From Sphingomonas xinjiangensis (GTDB lineage Bacteria; Pseudomonadota; Alphaproteobacteria; Sphingomonadales; Sphingomonadaceae), in contig NZ_JACIJF010000012.1 in NCBI RefSeq assembly GCF_014199255.1, positions 1-64,000 on the forward strand: 64,000 bases of DNA, given 5' to 3'. Positions 46,519 to 57,884 of the stretch are shown here, piece after piece. Positions within the stretch are counted from its first letter, which is position 1. Each line of letters opens with the position of its first letter. Under the pieces are notes generated by a model. That model saw nothing but the letters and a program-made list of their open reading frames with translations. It searched no databases and was not told the origin of the DNA. Position numbers and translations under genes: made by a program.

Positions 46519-47034
46519 CACGTGCTTTCGGGCATCCCTAGTGAGAAATCCTCGTGCTATCGGGCAACACGTACCTGGATCCTCGTGCTTTCGGGCATCG
46601 GGTCTATGAGGATACACGTGCTATCGGGCATTGCGTCATGCGCATCATTGGTCCCGGAGTGGCGATTCGAACGAGGCCCTGTTCTGATGGCGGCGGTCGT
46701 GGGGAGGCATGACGCACGGCGGCTGCCGCGGAGCCCAAAAAACACGGCTTTTTTGAGCTGTGGCGGGCACGTGCTTTTGGGCATCACGTGAGACATAATG
46801 ATGTTTTGGCACGCACTTAGGTGAGTACGTTCAGAGCAGCTTACAGGTACGTGGACAGCTATTGGCACGTGCTATCGCGCATAGCTCGCGGGCTTTCATG
46901 GATGCCACGCTACCTGCATCGCTTAAACTCACGTGCTATCAGGCATCGCGTCTGCTTCGGTTGCGGAAACACGCATCGTTCCGATGTCGGTTTCGGCGAG
47001 CTGAGGTAGCAGCTCGTGCTCTTGGATATCGGAT
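46519..47034 (+). repeat. Iteron block 2: eight direct iterons
   Basis: Eight copies of the same 22-base iteron, all in plus orientation, start at 46519, 46551, 46582, 46615, 46768, 46866, 46930 and 47013. The first four are spaced 31-33 bases, about three helical turns; the rest are spread out and more degenerate, and the last (CTCGTGCTCTTGG) is the weakest. A further degenerate copy may lie near 46905. The block lies upstream of repC beyond the terminator. In iteron plasmids such an extra array limits copy number by titrating or pairing initiator molecules. Confidence 0.85.
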
Positions 47035-48518
47035 CGCTGCAGATCTGGTCGCCGATCAGTGCGGCTAGATCCGGTAGCCGACATTCCACCGCCATTCCAT
47101 CCTGAAGCGGATTGGCTATGAGGACGGTGCTGATCCCTGTCGGGATCATGATGTCTAAGCTTCGGGAAGAGTAGCCGGCTGAGTATGCGACGAGGCGAGG
47201 TCCTGTCTTAAGGTTCGGCGGCTTTGCCCTGCCTGCTCTCTGTGAAAGAGGCGGTTCCGCCTTCGACCTCCTGGCTCCCGTCGCCGAGCCTTCTTGTGAC
47301 CTTCCGATCCCAGTTGGCGCGGCGCTAGGACGGCTCAGAGCACGATCGTAACCGCGTCTGCAAAAAAGCGGCCAACCATAGGATTGCGACGCTCGCGTCG
47401 GCAAAGCGAACGCAGAAGCCGAGCGGCGGCAACACTCCGCCCCGTCGCCGTTCAATCCGCCAGCTAGGGCCCGCCGGCCTCCGGGCGGATGCCGCTTAAA
47501 CGGGTCTACATGCCGAATTGAGCATCGATACCGAAGCTGCCTCACGAACCGCTTTCACAACGCGCGTTGCTTTCGATGATAACGTATACGGCATCACATC
47601 GCTCTAAATGATAGTACATGTCGGGGATTGGAGAAAAGATTTCCACGTGGAGGTACGCCACTTAGAGCATTTGCATCAATAAGCGGGTTCAGAACGCTCT
47701 TCAGCACCCGACATTGTCTTGGTCCCGGCGGCGGCAGAGGAACCGCGTCGTCGATGTTGGTGATCCTCACGATACAGCGCGAGGACTAACATTGGTAGAA
47801 CTATCCTGAAAAGATCGCCCAAGGTTGGAATAGGTGTCACCACAGCCAACGGAGGGGAATTCGCCGTTGCTGATCACGACTTTACCAGATCTCAACTACA
47901 TGCATTACCGTGTCACTCGAGGATGTCGTCGGACCTGCGGACGTCTCACGCGGAGCGGCCGTCCGCAGATCCTACGTCGAAGCGCCGAAAAAGGGAGAAA
48001 CGGCGCCCGCCGTGGCCCACTCACAGGGAGCTTGAGCCTCAGGCGACATGGTGTAGAGGCCCAGCTTTATCAAGCTCTTAATCCCAAAGATCAAGTTGGT
48101 TTAAGCGCCAGAACGCCCTGCGCACAGTACGGAGTGTTGCTTTCGCTTCAACTTTCTAGGAGATGCTGGTCCCGCGTCTGGTGCGACGCACGAGCTGCTG
48201 CACATTCGTTCTCAATGTCGATTCGGCCCATTGCGTAGATCAGTCAATGAGAGAGGGAGTAGTTTTCTCGTGGGCCTCAGTAAATATCCCCCGCCATACT
48301 GTTTCCGAAGCAAATAGCTAGGAACTCGGGGCATTATCCAGAGCTGGCGGGGCAGGGCTGGGGGCCAGCGGATTGGAGGCGGTCCTTGGGTCTTTGGGCG
48401 CGATGAGGTCGTTGAAAACACCATGTCCGGTTGCTGCGAGCGCCGCGTTGGTGGCTACGGTGCTTTTACGGAGTAGCATGGTAAACAATCAGTTCTTGTG
48501 AACACTTACTCTCCGTGA
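47035..48518. other. Gene-poor stretch downstream of iterons
   Basis: No gene is supported over about 1.5 kb. The long minus-strand ORF at 46910-47545 runs into iteron block 2, has low-complexity Arg/Ala-rich sequence and no ribosome binding site, and is probably chance. The right end must hold the promoter of the diguanylate cyclase gene. Confidence 0.35.
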
Positions 48519-50441
48519 ATGGCTGCGGCGCTTACACCGAACTTCAGAGGATCCATCCGCGTAGGCGTCAGCTATTTTTTCCTGGCTGTGCTGACGATTA
48601 CGGTGACCAGATTTGAGGGCGGCGTAGCCTTCGTCTGGCTCGCGAATGCAGCATTGCTCGCTCGCCTGCTCACGCTTCGGCAAACCCATTGGCTTCCATC
48701 CATATGCGCGTGCGGCCTTGCGGGGTGCCTCGCAACAGCGTCGTTCGGTTTGGGTCCGGAAGCGGCATTCCCGATGACCGTCGCGAACCTGCTGGAATCA
48801 GCCGTCGCTGCAACGCTCATTCAGCGGTTCACGGGCAAGCAAGGCAGCTTCAAGGGCCAAAGGGCGCTTCTGACCTTCTTCCTTTCTGCGGGCTTAGCAG
48901 CGCCTGCCATTTCAGGCCTGATCGGTGCGAGCGTCGTTAGCATGCTTGCCGCGGGCGGCTACTGGGCGAATTGGAGTGCATGGTTCACGGGTCATGCACT
49001 TGGAGCGATAATCTTCACGCCGGTCGCCTTCCACTTTGCCCGGAGAGATGCCGCGCGATGGATCAGCGCGGCAAGTCGAAGGCGGATCGTCGAGGCAGCG
49101 CTACTAGTTCTGTTGGTCGGTGCCGTTAGTGCGGTCGTGTTTGCGCAGCGTACCGTTCCACTGCTTTTTCTTCCGACGCTTCCAATAACGGTAGCAACCT
49201 TTCGAGGGGGGCGGCTTCCGGCGGCTTTGTCTGTCATCGTGCTGGCGATAGTCGCTGGCGCATTCACGTTGAGTGGGAGGGGACCAATGAGCCTGATTGA
49301 TGGCTCGATTGGCACCCAGATCCAGTTCCTACAATTCTACCTCGCGTCTACGGTGGTGACCATCCTGCCAGTTTCGACGGAATTGACTCGGCGCAAGGAG
49401 ATCGTCCGTGCGTTGCGCGCGAGCGAGGCTCGGTATCGCGTCCTGACCGATAACTCGACAGATGTGATCCTCAATCTCGATCTAAGCGGCAGGGTTCAGT
49501 TTGCCTCACGTGCTGTGCAGCAGATGACTGGGCTGAGCTCAGACCAAGTCGTCGGAACAAACATCGCCTGCCTTGTCAGGGTAGAGGATGCAGCCGCTGT
49601 TCGGCGCGCCACGGAAGCCGCAATGACTGATCCTGGGCTGACATTCACCTTTGAATGCCGGGTTCCCAGCCAAAGCCGCGAGAACCGCTGGTTTGAAGCA
49701 CACGCACGCGGTGTGCGGGACGCCGACAGCGTCATCGGCGCAGTCTGCGCGATCCGTGATATCACCGAGCGGAAGGCGCTAGAGGATCGCCTTTCAGATG
49801 CGGCGTTCACCGATCCGCTAACCGGGATGGCCAATCGCCGCGCTTTCGACGCTGCCTTGAAGGCCCGTATTGAAGCTTCAACTGACTTTGGGGGATGTGT
49901 TGCGATCTTTGACCTCGACTACTTCAAGCGGGTCAACGACAGGTTTGGTCATGCTGCCGGCGACGCCGTACTGAGGCAATTCGCCAATATTATTAGGGGG
50001 TCAATACGGAATGAAGATTTCGCTGCACGGATTGGTGGCGAGGAGTTCGCGCTTGTGCTGCCAGGAGCTTCAATAATCCAGGCTCGATTGATTTGCGAGA
50101 GACTTCGGAACGAGGCCGCTGCCACTCCCATGCTTCTGGACGCCCAATCAATTCGAGTTACGGTCAGCGGTGGCGTCGCCGGGTATTCGGCGCGCTCTGC
50201 TCCCAACGTCGTACTTGCTGAGGCCGATGCCGCGCTCTATGAGTCGAAGGCTAAGGGCAGAAATCGCCTGACTTCTTCGTCTAAAGCAACTGCCAATTAT
50301 TTATCAACGTGTGTGGAGGACGGTGCCGCGCGAGCGGGCGGGCCGAGTTTTCCGCCCTACGGGCCTAGGCCTGACTCAAGGCTAGCGCTGGAGGGCGGCG
50401 GCCCCGAGCTTCTCTCGATCGCGGTGAGGCAAGTAAGTTAA
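48519..50441 (+). CDS. MASE1-PAS-GGDEF diguanylate cyclase
   Basis: A 640-residue membrane enzyme that makes cyclic di-GMP. Residues about 10-290 are a MASE1-type sensor with eight or so transmembrane helices (LTLRQTHWLPSI, GHALGAIIFTPVAFHF). A PAS domain follows at about 305-420 (RYRVLTDNSTDVILNLDL, RDITERKALEDRL). The GGDEF domain (about 425-590) has DPLTGMANRRAFDAAL, the GGEEF signature at 506-510 and the RxxD inhibitory site (RNED, 497-500) exactly five residues before it, so product inhibition is expected. No EAL domain is present. The last 55 residues are Pro/Gly-rich and not part of the domain. It has no neighbours in an operon. Confidence 0.94.
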   Translation: MAAALTPNFRGSIRVGVSYFFLAVLTITVTRFEGGVAFVWLANAALLARLLTLRQTHWLPSICACGLAGCLATASFGLGPEAAFPMTVANLLESAVAATLIQRFTGKQGSFKGQRALLTFFLSAGLAAPAISGLIGASVVSMLAAGGYWANWSAWFTGHALGAIIFTPVAFHFARRDAARWISAASRRRIVEAALLVLLVGAVSAVVFAQRTVPLLFLPTLPITVATFRGGRLPAALSVIVLAIVAGAFTLSGRGPMSLIDGSIGTQIQFLQFYLASTVVTILPVSTELTRRKEIVRALRASEARYRVLTDNSTDVILNLDLSGRVQFASRAVQQMTGLSSDQVVGTNIACLVRVEDAAAVRRATEAAMTDPGLTFTFECRVPSQSRENRWFEAHARGVRDADSVIGAVCAIRDITERKALEDRLSDAAFTDPLTGMANRRAFDAALKARIEASTDFGGCVAIFDLDYFKRVNDRFGHAAGDAVLRQFANIIRGSIRNEDFAARIGGEEFALVLPGASIIQARLICERLRNEAAATPMLLDAQSIRVTVSGGVAGYSARSAPNVVLAEADAALYESKAKGRNRLTSSSKATANYLSTCVEDGAARAGGPSFPPYGPRPDSRLALEGGGPELLSIAVRQVS

Positions 50442-50483
50442 TCAGAAGGCAGCAGAACGACGCATCGCTGCTGATCGAGCTCA

Positions 50484-51114
50484 CTAAACGTTTGCGTCAC
50501 CGTGAATACCGTTCGCTGACGAGAGGTTGGTTGGGCCGCATGTCCAGCAAGAGCAACACTGCGTCTCCTCCGCTCCGAAGGAATCCCAACCGTAGCTCGA
50601 CGGCCTGCGAACCGCCGCTACGATCGTCTGGGCACCGGCGATGTCCGATATTTCGGCGGTGGTGAGGTTGACCATCAGCAGCCGTCCATCGGTATCGACG
50701 GTGATCTGCCGCTTGTGTCGAACAACCTTCTTGCCGGCATCAAACTCGCGCTTTTCTGCGGCTGGCGTCTTAATCGAACGGATATCAACAACGGCAGCGG
50801 TCGGACTCTGCTCGCGCCCGTCGTGCTCCCGATCGAGCATCAGCGTGACACCGTGGATGGTCCGGAACGACAACCGGCGAACCACGCGGCGGAACCACAA
50901 ATACACGGCCTGCCAAGGCGGAAAGTCGTTCGGCAGCATCCGCTACCCGCCGCCTGTCCGCGCTTGCTAGCGAAGCGCGTCGAGGACTTGGCGCAGGTCG
51001 TCGCCGGCTGCCGGCCACGTCTGACCACCGACGACAGTAGCGGCTGGATGACAGCAACTCGTCGTCCCTCAGATCCGTCGGGTAGCGTTTCGGCCGCTTC
51101 TCGAATCCAGCCAT
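50484..51114 (-). pseudogene. IS5-family transposase remnant, second type
   Basis: A second IS5-type transposase, different from the one at 42 kb. It begins MAGFEKRPKRYPTDLRDDEL, then passes through a shifted frame with SGCCRTTFRLG/LPNDFPPWQAVYLWFRR, and continues LSFRTIHGVTLMLDREHDGREQSPTAAVVDIRSIK and AGKKVVRHKRQITVDTDG to LLMVNLTTAEISD. After AGAQTIVAAVRRPSSYGWD the C-terminal third, with the catalytic glutamate, is missing. In the family DSQTIK is usual; here it reads DIRSIK. Broken, inactive. Confidence 0.8.
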
Positions 51115-51361
51115 CCGGCCACGGCTCGCTAAGGGTCTCCAACCCGAGATTGCATTAGGCCGATGACAGCAAACTCAGCCATTCTCAAACGGTCTCTTAG
51201 CGGGAGCACCGCGAGCAAGTTGCGCCCCCAGATTGGCGGCAGTCGCGACGATTCGCGCGTTCTCATCGAATGCACGGCTGAATCTAGAAAGATCCCGACT
51301 ACCTTCCTCGTATAAGCCCCGCTGTCCGCCTCGTGGGGTAAGTGCCTTGGAGTTTGCGCGC

Positions 51362-51559
51362 CTAAAAGGTGAGGTTCCGCCGAGCCATTTCTGCCGAAGC
51401 AAACTGAGCTAAGGGCGTTCGAGGATTTGCCAGAAAAATGTCTGCGAGATCCAGTAGATCGTCGTCCTTAAGCGCTGCGATCGAAGCATCGATCTGGATG
51501 AGGCTCTTGATCGCGCGAGAGCCGCGATCGGATTGCCATTTCAATCGTGTTTTAAGCAT
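51362..51559 (-). CDS. Small hypothetical protein
   Basis: A 65-residue ORF with an ATG start and helical product (SLIQIDASIAALKDDDLLDLADIFLANPRTPLAQFASAEMARRN). The acidic DDDLLDLADIFL segment looks like a real helix. No family is recognised, and no strong ribosome binding site is seen. It may be a remnant or a small gene of the plasmid. Confidence 0.45.
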   Translation of the reverse strand: MLKTRLKWQSDRGSRAIKSLIQIDASIAALKDDDLLDLADIFLANPRTPLAQFASAEMARRNLTF

Positions 51560-52079
51560 ATCAAAGGTTTAGCATAAGAGATGATGCTACTTCCAGTGAA
51601 GAAAGGTTCAATCAAGCGGACGGCTGGAGACAGGTTAAGCCCGAGAGAAAAATACGCGCTCAACAACAATGAGCATGGCCAACGTCGAGAACAACGAAAT
51701 AGTTTCTAATCGGCTAGCGCCGCGATGTGCTAGGCCGGCGCTGTAGCGGCTACTTCAGCCGGATAGCCATCAAAGTGAACGTTGCCATCATAGCGTGGTC
51801 TACATCAAAAAGTTCAGTCCTGCACCTAGCCTGGCTTTGCATCTGTGCAGGCTGATGGATGCCATCAGCGCCGCTTTGATGGCGCCTTCCCGATGATGTG
51901 GGCGCCTGGTAAATGCGGCGTTAGGAATGCGCCAGTCGAAATTGGGAACTGCTGCCCCTGATGATCATTGATTAGGAGCAAGCGATCCGCTCGATAGCCC
52001 AAACGCCGTCGTTTCAAAGAGTTGCGACCGAGATTGATCCATATCAGTCGAATCGCTTCAAGACGGTTTATGTCACATC
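51560..52079. other. Intergenic, no gene recognised
   Basis: Nothing recognisable; the stretch is somewhat more AT-rich between 51560 and 51720 and may hold promoters for the small genes on both sides. Confidence 0.35.
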
Positions 52080-52322
52080 ATGATTGAGCGTCACAACATG
52101 CTTGCGCTGAACGACACAACCGAAGCAATTGTTGAGCGGTTTGGAGCCCTTGCGTTCCGCCTGATCGAGGAAGAGGTCATACGCGCGATCGCCCGAAATG
52201 ATGATGACGCTGCGGCGGTGTGGAAGGCAAAGCTCATTGAGGTAAACTCGCTCTCCGCTGCCCCTGGTCCTGCTCCCTCTTCAGAAAATTATCATTCATC
52301 CGACGGCCGCACCGACAGCTGA
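52080..52322 (+). CDS. Small NDDDAAA-family protein, copy 2
   Basis: An 80-residue ORF from the ATG at 52080, or 74 residues from that at 52098. Residues 17-50 contain VERFGALAFRLIEEEVIRA and IARNDDDAAAVWKAKLIEV, which match the small protein at 36984-37232. The C-terminal part is Ser/Pro-rich and not shared. The family is unknown. The two copies are 15 kb apart, with different flanks, so the match is not due to a long recent duplication. Confidence 0.6.
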   Translation: MIERHNMLALNDTTEAIVERFGALAFRLIEEEVIRAIARNDDDAAAVWKAKLIEVNSLSAAPGPAPSSENYHSSDGRTDS

Positions 52323-52510
52323 ATCGTTCCTCACGTGGTAGTATGGCTCGCGCGCAGGCGCGAGAAGTAAGGGTGTCTGCTCCAAGTTCGGACGCTTTCC
52401 TTCGCTCCTCGCGGCATTGGCCGTGCATGAGCGAATACCGGAACTCAGATCGGCGCTAAAGTTCCCCGCGCGTTCTAATCCCTTTACCTGGCATGCTGGT
52501 TTGGCAATGA

Positions 52511-54145
<1,635 letters not shown>

Positions 54146-54152
54146 GCGGCAA

Positions 54153-54189
54153 CCGACCTGCACCTTGCTATGATCGAGGAGCAGGTCGG
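54153..54189 (+). terminator. Hairpin after pgm
   Basis: CCGACCTGC (54153-54161) and GCAGGTCGG (54181-54189) form a perfect nine-pair stem with a 19-base loop eight bases after the pgm stop. There is no T-tract. It may end transcription or stabilise the mRNA end. Confidence 0.45.
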
Positions 54190-54389
54190 CGCGCGTAATT
54201 CGCGGGCATCTTAAGCTTCCGACTGACAAGTGCCCGTCGAGACTTCGCGCCTCCTGCTTCCAAGTTGCGGTCACTCTCTTTGTATGGCTTCGCGTTGCAA
54301 GGGTAGTTCGACGATCTGACTTAGGGTCGAGTTTACGACATAGCCGACGCCGAGGGGACTCACGAGGCGGCCCAGCGTTCCGCGATGCG

Positions 54390-54640
54390 GGTAGTCGTAG
54401 GCTAGAGCGCGAACGGACAGGCGCCGGGAGTGGTTTGTCGTACGCGCGAACTGCTCGTGCGCCAGCGCACTCAGTTGATTGCCGCTTCGCACGGGCACCT
54501 CGCCGAGTTTGGCCACATCGTGCGCCAAGGTTTGGGGGCACGTCGGAAGATATCGAAAACGTCACCAACCTTGCGCCTACCGGCCGTGGCTCGGCCGGCA
54601 CTGACAGTCATGGCTCAAAGCCTGCAGGCACTGCAGGAGC
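54390..54640 (+). pseudogene. IS110-family (IS1111-type) transposase fragment
   Basis: A piece of the middle of an IS110-type transposase on the plus strand: QAPGVVCRTRELLVRQRTQ, then HGHLAEFGHIVRQGLG, then LPAVARPALTVMAQSLQAL. This is the region between the two catalytic blocks of the DEDD enzyme. Both ends are missing. It is different from the IS110 remnant at 8.4-9.4 kb. Confidence 0.65.
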
Positions 54641-54944
54641 AGATCGCTCTTTCAGGATTAGCTGGTGCCCTTCAAAAAAGGCGGCACTTGGGCCGGAGCA
54701 GCCATGGCCGGTTTAGTCGACGCTGTAGAACATTGTGCGTCCATTCGCGATTGTGGATTCCCGCCAGCCAGCACAGCGGGTGCCGATCCCGAAGTCCGCC
54801 GGGAGGGTGCCGTTTCCCGTCCTCTGTAGAATGCCGAGGGAATGCGACCCGCAATAGCTGCTAGGGATCACCGCCATCGACTTCGGACGGTTGAACTTCG
54901 GCGCTCAGCTGCGGAGTGTTACGTTGCCTGCTAGCGTGGGTAAG

Positions 54945-55148
54945 TTAATGCTGTGCAGGGTTCACGCTGATGGAGCTTAGCTTGCGCAAAGCCGACGATA
55001 CCCGCCGTGCGGAGTTCAGGCTGCTCTCGAGGTCACGAGCATACTCCGCGAGCGCCTTCCTGGAAATGGGATCTCCGAGTTCGTGGCGGAACCGGTTCAC
55101 GCGGTCCAGCTCCTGTGCAAGCTCTTCGTACCTCATCAGCCCCGCCAC
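54945..55148 (-). CDS. Small hypothetical protein
   Basis: A 67-residue ORF starting at GTG, with an alternative ATG at 55136. The product is helical and charged (YEELAQELDRVNRFRHELGD, KALAEYARDLESSLNSARRV). Small helical proteins like this are frequent in sphingomonads, but no family is recognised. The start has only a weak ribosome binding site. Confidence 0.45.
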   Translation of the reverse strand: MAGLMRYEELAQELDRVNRFRHELGDPISRKALAEYARDLESSLNSARRVSSALRKLSSISVNPAQH

Positions 55149-56147
55149 ATCTTCATGACAGGACCAATGGCAACTCTCCGCGCGAAAGTGGATAACGTCA
55201 GCTTAAGAAACTGTGGATAAGGGCCACCCCCATGCATGAAGAGCGACGAACTGAGTTCAACTCCTTCGATCCTCCCTCTGCGGGCAGGCGCGCCCGCGCA
55301 TCGGAACGGTGACGGTGAGCACTCGAGCTGCCTATTAGTCCGGTGACTTGCAGGTAGACCCAGTGTCCGGATGGAGACCGGTGAACGGATGGCTGTTTTC
55401 TGACGCCAATGAGGTGCTGCCGCGCGCGAGGGAACAACGGGCGGGTGACTGCCATCGGCCCTATTATCGGCGCCTATGAGACGTAGGAGCAGGTAGCTCC
55501 ATCAAGATAACGGACGCAGGTAATCCGGGAAGCAGTTCGTGGGCGCCGATCCGATGGCAGACGTTGCCAGTTCGGAGGCGAAAATAGGCAAGAGCTGTTG
55601 GATCACGGCGATTAGCGGTAGTGATGCCCGCGATATGGAGCTTGGCTGCCTCGGAATGGGATTCCCCCGCAACCGTGGTACTTGCGGATGCCTTGCGGCA
55701 ACATGCGATCTTTGACTGCATCAAGATAGTACATGTAAGCTAGATCTCATGGGCAAACGAGGACGTAGCCACTTTCACATGCGAGCACCGGGCGCCGCAG
55801 GAACAATCTGCAACGCTTCAATACAACTGCAAGCCAACCGCTTATGTTGTAGGTTCCCGCCCGCGGCAGCAGCGGCGGCTACCTCGTTGGATGTCAATTT
55901 GGCAAGCTGCTGCTGGCCCGTTTCGACTGATATATGTCAAGCAATGCTTCAACGACGCCTCTTCCCAAGACGGCGGACGGTGCTCGTCATTGGATCCGCT
56001 TTGAAGTGCGCGAGGGCGGTACGCATCCTTACCACGAACGGTTCACCTGAATTTCGATGCGGATCGGCAACCAAGTCCTGTAGTCTCGTCAAACATCCGC
56101 ATGGTGGCTCCTTGGCAGCATCCTTTCTGTAAAGAGGCCCGCTTCGT
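55149..56147. other. Gene-poor stretch
   Basis: Short ORFs only. A single perfect DnaA-box sequence TGTGGATAA lies at 55212-55220, but it is alone and far from the initiator genes. No repeats were seen. Confidence 0.35.
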
Positions 56148-56867
56148 TTGCAGGCTCTACAAACTCATGTAAGTCGCTTTGGCATGCACTGGCCGTTGAT
56201 CCCACTACGTCGCTTGGTCGCTCGCAGCCGCAGCTGCGTCAACGCCTTTGTAGAAGCTGACCCAGCCGCGTTCGCGTGCAGAAACAACTTGCGGGTTGGA
56301 GTGGCTGTCTCAGCCGCTGCCGGTGTACTCGCCGGGGCTGCCGCCGTCCCGGCACAAGCTCAGTCGCTGCTCGAATACGTTGGACAATGCGTGCCTTTCG
56401 CACGCGAGGCATCAGGCATCCAGATCTATGGCGACGCCTGGACGTGGTGGGATCAGGCCGAAGGACGTTACCAGCGAGGTAAGAAGCCGCGCATCGGGGC
56501 GGTTCTGGCGTTCGCCAAAAGCGCTCGGCTCCCGCTCGGCCATGTCGCTGTGGTCAGCCGAATCGTGGAGAAGCGAGTTGTTATGATCACCCATGCCAAC
56601 TGGTCCCGGCTAAACGGCAAGCGGGGACATGCCGAGCAGGACGTCACCTTGTTCGATGTGTCGCCGAGAGGGGACTGGAGTGTTGTCAAGGTATGGTACC
56701 GCGACACCCATGGGCTTGGCAGTTCAGTGTATCCAGCACACGGCTTCATCTACGGTGCGCCAGATCCACTGGCCACCAAAGCAGTGCGTCCCGCCCGGCC
56801 TTCAGCCGAGCTAAGCGGCCGCCAACCTGATTACGTTGGATCATTGATTGACACGTATGCGCAATAG
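56148..56867 (+). CDS. Secreted CHAP-domain protein
   Basis: Up to 239 residues. The first 70 include a hydrophobic signal (VGVAVSAAAGVLAGAAAV ending PAQAQS near 72). The rest is a CHAP domain (cysteine, histidine-dependent amidohydrolase/peptidase): the catalytic cysteine C81 in YVGQCVPFARE, the GDAWTWWDQA segment, and the histidine H132 in LPLGHVAVVSRI, then ITHANW. CHAP enzymes cut peptidoglycan peptides. The start is uncertain: TTG at 56148 or ATG at 56184. Typical sphingomonad CHAP proteins have the same size. It stands alone. Confidence 0.85.
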   Translation: MQALQTHVSRFGMHWPLIPLRRLVARSRSCVNAFVEADPAAFACRNNLRVGVAVSAAAGVLAGAAAVPAQAQSLLEYVGQCVPFAREASGIQIYGDAWTWWDQAEGRYQRGKKPRIGAVLAFAKSARLPLGHVAVVSRIVEKRVVMITHANWSRLNGKRGHAEQDVTLFDVSPRGDWSVVKVWYRDTHGLGSSVYPAHGFIYGAPDPLATKAVRPARPSAELSGRQPDYVGSLIDTYAQ

Positions 56868-57122
56868 AATTGGAAGTTTGAGCGAAGGAGGTCTTGTTGG
56901 GCTCATTGCCCCACCCGGCGCCTTTCCACTTTACTCGAAAGCTTTCGAGCATCGCAAATGGCCACTCGGTCGCGATCTACCGAAGCGTCGCCTCAGCCGA
57001 CGTCTCTGCCTGGCGTAGCGTTCCGCCGACTGTCTTGATCCAGCCGGGCGCGGGCGAGCAGACACGCCACGCTCGGGAGCATCTCAGGATTCCTCTTCAG
57101 AACGCCATCGGCACGAACTCTT

Positions 57123-57884
57123 TCAATCCGCAGACGATCCGGCGGCTATGGCCGTGGCACCGAGCCTGCGGAGCTTGATGTTGCGAAACGCGACAGGCTC
57201 GCCGTGATCCTGCAGGCCGATTACACCGCTGGGAAAAATTCCGAAAAACCGCATTTTGGCGAACTTCGACCTCCCGACGCGATCACGCCACGCATCGTCT
57301 CCGTAGGACACATCGGCAGTCAGTGTGCCGTTCAGCCACTGACGAATGCGGCCGCGCTCGACGAGCAGTCGCGCATGGTTCCAGCTGCCGGCCGGACGCG
57401 AGACGCGGGGTGGAGGAACTGTCAGGTCATACAGCGAGCCGGCGCGGTGGCTTGGGATACTGCCATCGGGATGGCCCGCGTCGTCAAGGATCTGCATTTC
57501 AAGCCCGCTTCGATAAAGTTCTGTTGCTCCGGAAATGCTGCGTGCCAAGTAGAGCACTCCGCTGTTCCCTCCAGGTGCCACCTTCCAATCCAGCTCCAGC
57601 TCGAAGGCGCCGAAACGTTCGTTTGTCACTAGGTCAGTGCCGCTCATCTTCCCGTCTGCCTTGGTAAGCTCCAGCGTTCCTTCATTCACAGTCCAGGTCG
57701 GTGCCGGCGCGCCGCCGCCAAAGGACTGCCACCCTGCCAAATCTCGGCCGTTGAAGAGCAGCTGCCACCCGGCCTTACGCTCCTGCTCGGTGAGGACATT
57801 GTGCCCAGACTCCTGTGCGCGGCTCGGTGACGCGAGTGTCACCCAAAAGAACAGCGACACGACCATGCTTGTCAGAACCCGCAT
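57123..57884 (-). CDS. Secreted DUF1080 (3-keto-disaccharide hydrolase) protein
   Basis: A 253-residue protein with a signal peptide (RVLTSMVVSLFFWVTLASPSRAQ, residues 2-24). The mature part is a single DUF1080 (PF06439) beta-jellyroll: GWQLLFNGRDLAGWQSFGGG, WTVNEGTLEL, FELELDWKVAPGGNSGVLYL, GLEMQILDDAGHPD, and SGVIGLQDHGEPVAFRNIKL at the end. Some members hydrolyse 3-keto-disaccharides made by sugar 3-dehydrogenases. No dehydrogenase gene is next to it here. Length and all conserved blocks are intact. Confidence 0.9.
   Translation of the reverse strand: MRVLTSMVVSLFFWVTLASPSRAQESGHNVLTEQERKAGWQLLFNGRDLAGWQSFGGGAPAPTWTVNEGTLELTKADGKMSGTDLVTNERFGAFELELDWKVAPGGNSGVLYLARSISGATELYRSGLEMQILDDAGHPDGSIPSHRAGSLYDLTVPPPRVSRPAGSWNHARLLVERGRIRQWLNGTLTADVSYGDDAWRDRVGRSKFAKMRFFGIFPSGVIGLQDHGEPVAFRNIKLRRLGATAIAAGSSAD

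Noticed and set aside
44559..47034. Repeats considered as a CRISPR array
   Set aside because: The repeats are 22 bases, degenerate, in both orientations and irregularly spaced in part; there are no cas genes. They flank initiator genes, so iterons fit.
46910..47545. Minus-strand ORF of 211 codons
   Set aside because: It overlaps iteron block 2, has low-complexity sequence and no ribosome binding site or family.
55212..55220. Perfect DnaA box TGTGGATAA as origin signal
   Set aside because: It is single, 8 kb from the rep genes and without an AT-rich region or further boxes; chance is likely.
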